DNA from: Primula veris
Taxonomy: Eukaryota > Streptophyta > Magnoliopsida > Ericales > Primulaceae
DNA: 64,000 bases
Direction: 5' to 3'
Assembly (NCBI GenBank): GCA_963682055.1
Contig: OY821747.1
Location: 31,804,126 to 31,868,125, forward strand
The translations under genes were made by a program, and so were the position numbers. The notes beneath the pieces were generated by a model. It searched no databases. It saw only the letters and a list, made by a program, of their open reading frames with translations, and was not told the DNA's origin. Positions 60,218-64,000 of this stretch are shown piece after piece (position 1 is the stretch's first letter; each line of letters starts with the position of its first letter).

Positions 60218-62640
60218 TTACGGTATATAAACTATCAAATTTAATTTTAGCACCGATGCTAAAGGAATAATATGTCCAAACTGTTTGCATTATTTTCTCA
60301 TAGTTATTAATCAGGGTGTAAAAATGATATGTTTTAGATGATATATTTTAGAAAAAAAAAATTTGTTGATTCAATTTGTAGGTTCACACCAAACAAATGA
60401 ACACGAGTCAACTATGACATTAAATTTAAATGTTGAAGACTTTTTTTAGTTTATTTTATTAGTTGGTAGAAGAATTTTCTTGTAAAATACTAAACACAAT
60501 AGAGTTTACAAAACACAATAGAGGTTAGCTCGTCAATTAGCATTTACTAATTAGCAATTGACTAATTAGTAAATGTTAATTGGCTAACTAACCTCTCTAC
60601 CATTGTAACACTTAATATATGTACAATTGATAAGACGATATTTACTTATTCCTAACTCGACTTTTAGAAAAACCTATTTGTAAATAAAAAAGAATTACTC
60701 TTTTTTTTTTTTGGAAATTAAACCGACCATTGTATTGTAAACGTGAGGAAGTTGAATCTTCGACCCAGATGGGCATCAAGAGCAATGAACTGTACGCGGT
60801 TAGCCATCACTTGTCAGTGCTCTCACAAAGGAGATCGATTTTGGACTTAGTCGCCAAGCATTTAGTATAAACTTATCTTTATGAGAGCTAGTAACTTTTC
60901 CAAACTTGTTTATACCGTTTACAACGTAAAATCTTATTACCAATCTAAAACCATGATCCGGGCTAAAACAAATCCCTTTTTTCACTCGAATTCCTCTCAT
61001 GTCACAACCAATATACGGCTGATGATAGAAGATTTTTTTCTAACTTAGGGAAGCCGTATTTCCTTTGAAATATAAGACGTCCTACTCATCCAATCCAAAC
61101 AAGACGAGCAAGAACTTATAAACCTGGATCTAGACTGGCCTACCGCCCTAATTAGCGAGTGGTTTACATTTTCTACCCTCTAAAGGCAAAGAGGAACCAT
61201 TGACCCCGACTAAATTCATTTTTTTTAGAGCCGCTTCAAAGTACATAACCTATTCAAAACAACCAAATCAAAGAAGAAAACTATACTTTGGCAACACGAT
61301 ATGCTCCCAAACAATACAAAACCAAGGGACTTCAACGCTTGACTAGCTAATTCAATTCCATGCCAACTTGAGCGAGTAACCACGAACTGGATCCGGAGTC
61401 TAGTGAAGAGAAGGAGGTAACAAAGGGGAATAGAAAACTCGAGACGAAGAAGTGGTCATAGAAATTGTCAAAACATGGGAGGACATAAGAAGAGGTAAGA
61501 GGAATTGTCAAAACATGGGAGGGCAGAAGTCGATGGGGATGGAGGTGGATAAGGGGTTTGGTTAGCTAGATGATGGTGATTCAATAGTAACATAGGGGCC
61601 GGAAGGTCACAAATTGGTGGCTTGACAAGGGTTAGATAGTGACGGAATTGATGCGGAAGGATTGTTAACCAGGCACTTTCATCGATGAGTTGGGGGATTG
61701 ACAATTCGGTGATTGGAAAGTGGACGAAGAACCGTTCAAAACTAACGGAGTCGGTGCTGCCTGAAACGGCTACGTCATGATGAGTTTTAGAAACAAGATT
61801 GAATCCATGTTCATGGTCTGAACACCCCCAACATATAATTGTTTCGACGTGGTTTAAATACATTCAAATAGTAATTTAATCAACACCTAAATAAACCATG
61901 ACTCATCAATTATCATTTAATTTGGTCTTTAACTAAACAATAGGTGCCAGATGAAAAAGGAAGCGTAAACCCAAATGAAATATGAAAAAGTGAAAAATTT
62001 ATCTACACACGCGAAATAATGAGAAAAGAGAAAAGATAAAGGAAAAATAAATATCAAAACCTGTTATTTTTTTAAGTCTTGAGTAACTGATTTTATATAT
62101 GTAGCACAGACACGCATATGTATCCGATACGATACCACATGACCGGAATGCGGTGAGACGATAATTTTTTTTGGGACACAACAATTAAAATATTATACTA
62201 AATAATGTTATTTATATAGGTTTATATATATATTCAATTTGTAAGTGTTTAACCGGGAAAAAATACGTTTAATGTACTGAACTAGCAGTGGTTAACAATT
62301 TAGCTAGTAGAGTATCAGTTTTAATAATTTAGGTCTTAGAGAACCAGTTTTAACAATTTAGGTCACAGAGTACAAATTTTAACAATTTATGTATTAATCT
62401 ATCAATTTTCATCCAATTAAGGACATAACAACATAAATCGATAAAATTGTCATCATTGTATCTCACGTATCTAAATATATTTTTAACATACGTTGCCATA
62501 ATTAAAACTATGAAAGAACACGAGTGTAATAATCGTCTGTAAAATATATACTCAATTCGTTCCCAATTAATTGTTCACTGCGAAACTACGTGTAATTTTG
62601 ATCGGTTAATAAATTGTCGCGTATTAATGTTAACAGTATT
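60218..62640. other. Intergenic with unidentified moderate-complexity segment
   Basis: Positions 60700-61900 are less AT-rich. A 131-codon open frame lies on the minus strand at 61468-61863, and GGAATTGTCAAAACATGGGA occurs there twice, about 45 bases apart. No family was recognised; retrotransposon debris is possible. Confidence 0.35.
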
Positions 62641-62998
62641 AGAGCATCCATACTAGTTGTGTTAATTTTAACAATATTAACTTTGACACATCATCATTTA
62701 ATTGCATGTTAAATGACACATATGTAACTTAAATTTAACCTTCACATTAGTGTATTAACTTAACAAAGTTATCTAATTTTAATTAATATTAATTATTAAC
62801 TGAAATATCATTGATTAGTCATTTTCTAAACCCACACTAATATAGGAACTAAAATAAAATTAGTTGAAATAGAATTCATATTTTAATTAATTGTATTTCC
62901 ACATCATTATTTAACAACGTTAAAAACATTGTTATATTTAATAATATTTTTAACATATATAAAAATAACACCTGATTTAACATAACTGATGCAGACAA
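62641..62998. mobile_element. MITE-like element upstream of LTO1
   Basis: Left AGAGCATCCATACTAGTTGT followed by GTTAA, and inward-read right CTGCATCAGTTATGTTAAA, form an imperfect inverted repeat. The AGAGCATCCA start is common among plant MITEs. The interior is AT-rich with repeated TTAACA words. Confidence 0.45.
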
Positions 62999-63113
62999 AA
63001 AAAATACATTGTTAGCTAATTATTTTATTAAAAATATATTAATAGCGTTAGTAAATATAAAATGCAGTGTTAACGGTATTAGTAAAAATATAAATACCCT
63101 TTGGGCGGAGGCG

Positions 63114-64000
63114 ATGACGAGCTTTCTCTCTCCCTCTCTTCTTCAATTTCCTCCCTCCTTTTCCCCTCTCCAGGTAATACACACACTCACACACACTTTC
63201 TCTCTCACACACACACTCTCTCTCTCTTTATGCATATATTTCAATTCATTGTTTGGTGCAGAGAAAATGCGGTACGCGATTACTAAAACTCCGGGCCGGG
63301 TCCGAAACCGAAACCGAGACCGGAAATGATTTAATTTCTGTAAGGAGCAATTGGACGAGCAGTTGGTGCGTTGGTTTGGGAGGATTAGGGTTTCTCGAGA
63401 CGACCTACTTGACCTACTTGAAACTCACTCATTCCAACGCTTTTTGCCCCGTCGGAGGAGGATCATGTGATGACGTACTCAACAGCGATTACGCTTCTCT
63501 TTTCGGTATTCTGTTCTTTTCTATACGACTATACATTTATTTGTGTGTTCTTTTCGGTATTTTGTTATTTTCTTTAGGTTTTTTGTTTTTTTTTGTTTTC
63601 GTAATGCGTTTTGAGCTACGTGCTTATGTGTTTTGTGTATGTTTAGCGTATAAATTAGACATTTAGCACAGACTTTAGGTGTTTTTGGTATTGTGTTAAT
63701 TTCTACTATACTTTCATTTGTGATTTTGTTCTCGTAATGCGTTTTCAGCTACGTGCCTTTGTTTTGGGTATGTTTAACGCAGACGTTGATGCTTTCGGTA
63801 TTTTTTTTTCTTTTCTATACTTTTATTTGTGATTTCGTTCTCATAATGTGTTTCAGTTTCGTGCTTATCTTTTGCATATGTTTAGCACCGGCGTTGATAT
63901 TTTATATTGTGTGCTATAGGTAACAGTTACGCCCTCATCTCTTAACAATTGTACTGCTTTGAAAACTGTGTTATGTAAGGATTTGAAACAACTCAGTACC
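63114..64000 (+). CDS. LTO1: VKOR-domain thiol-disulfide oxidoreductase LTO1, 5' part
   Basis: Exon 1 is 63114-63173 and exon 2 is 63262-63505, ending in phase 1 at a GTATTC donor. Later exons lie beyond the right edge, so the gene is cut by the window; no exon was found in 63506-64000. Exon 1 encodes MTSFLSPSLLQFPPSFSPLQ, a plastid-transit-like start. Exon 2 carries the opening of the VKOR domain, WCVGLGGLGFLETTYLTYLK, and the conserved cysteine pair in NAFCPVGGGSCDDVLNSDYA. Known: LTO1 is a thylakoid membrane protein (VKOR plus thioredoxin domain) that oxidises lumenal thiols and is needed for photosystem II assembly. An ATAAATA lies only about 20 bases before the ATG, too close for a TATA box if this start is right. 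An upstream in-frame ATG at 63009 exists but gives a non-transit-like extension. Confidence 0.93.
63500..63910 (+). repeat. Degenerate tandem repeats in LTO1 intron 2
   Basis: About three units of 110-135 bp share TTTCGGTATT, CATTTGTGATTTTGTTCTCG, TAATGCGTTTT(G/C)AGCTACG and TATGTTTAGCG-like words. The first unit overlaps the exon 2 donor sequence (TTTTCGGTATT), so the repeats also carry donor look-alikes. Confidence 0.7.

Noticed and set aside
61468..61863. 131-codon open frame on the minus strand as a gene
   Set aside because: No family resemblance, no start or splice context, and short internal DNA repeats; kept only as an unidentified segment.

Overview
The window is nuclear DNA from a flowering plant, most likely a eudicot. 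The genes are split by many GT-AG introns, the proteins belong to plant-specific or plastid families, the DNA is AT-rich, and the spaces between genes hold plant hAT, Mutator-like, copia and SINE-type relics. No CRISPR array, operon, rRNA or functional tRNA gene was seen. All splice models were built by hand from reading frame, GT/AG sites and remembered family sequence; no alignment was run.

Layout. 1-3.1 kb: a hAT-type element (1187-3108, 8-bp target duplication) with a Pack-MULE inside it (1630-2639, 9-bp target duplication). The Pack-MULE carries a captured promoter, 5' leader and first-exon piece of a plastid-protein gene. 3.8-8.9 kb: FAD-dependent monooxygenase (+), five exons. 8.9-17.2 kb: transposon ground with a Tat/gypsy-like LTR remnant, a 5'-truncated copia element between two copies of a 0.6-kb repeat, and a hAT MITE. 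17.5-19.2 kb: a GH3 (auxin-amido synthetase family) pseudogene without its first exon and with a frameshift. 20.6-31.9 kb: an intact 16-exon ACT-domain protein kinase of the STY8/STY17/STY46 type (-), with a decayed, transposon-hit second copy of exon 1 in intron 1. 32-45 kb: transposon relics and duplications, no gene recognised. 46.0-51.1 kb: a DUF151/UVR bifunctional nuclease (-), nine exons, with partial copies of exon 1 in tandem in intron 1. 53.1-53.5 kb: a second GH3 relic with the first-exon end fused to the C-terminal part. 54.0-55.6 kb: a single-domain rhodanese (-) whose active-site loop is altered. 57-63 kb: foldback elements. 63.1 kb to the right edge: first two exons of a plastid VKOR-type thiol oxidoreductase (LTO1) (+), running out of the window.

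The genes form no pathway. Several act in or around the plastid (LTO1; the kinase class that phosphorylates chloroplast transit peptides). From memory, the Arabidopsis homologues of the monooxygenase (MO2), STY46, GH3.2, SEN1 and LTO1 all lie on the long arm of chromosome 4, and SEN1 and LTO1 are neighbours there, so the block may be old collinear sequence. The most notable observations are the nested Pack-MULE, the exon-1 duplications in two genes, the joined GH3 relic, and the copia element next to an unoccupied copy of its own target.
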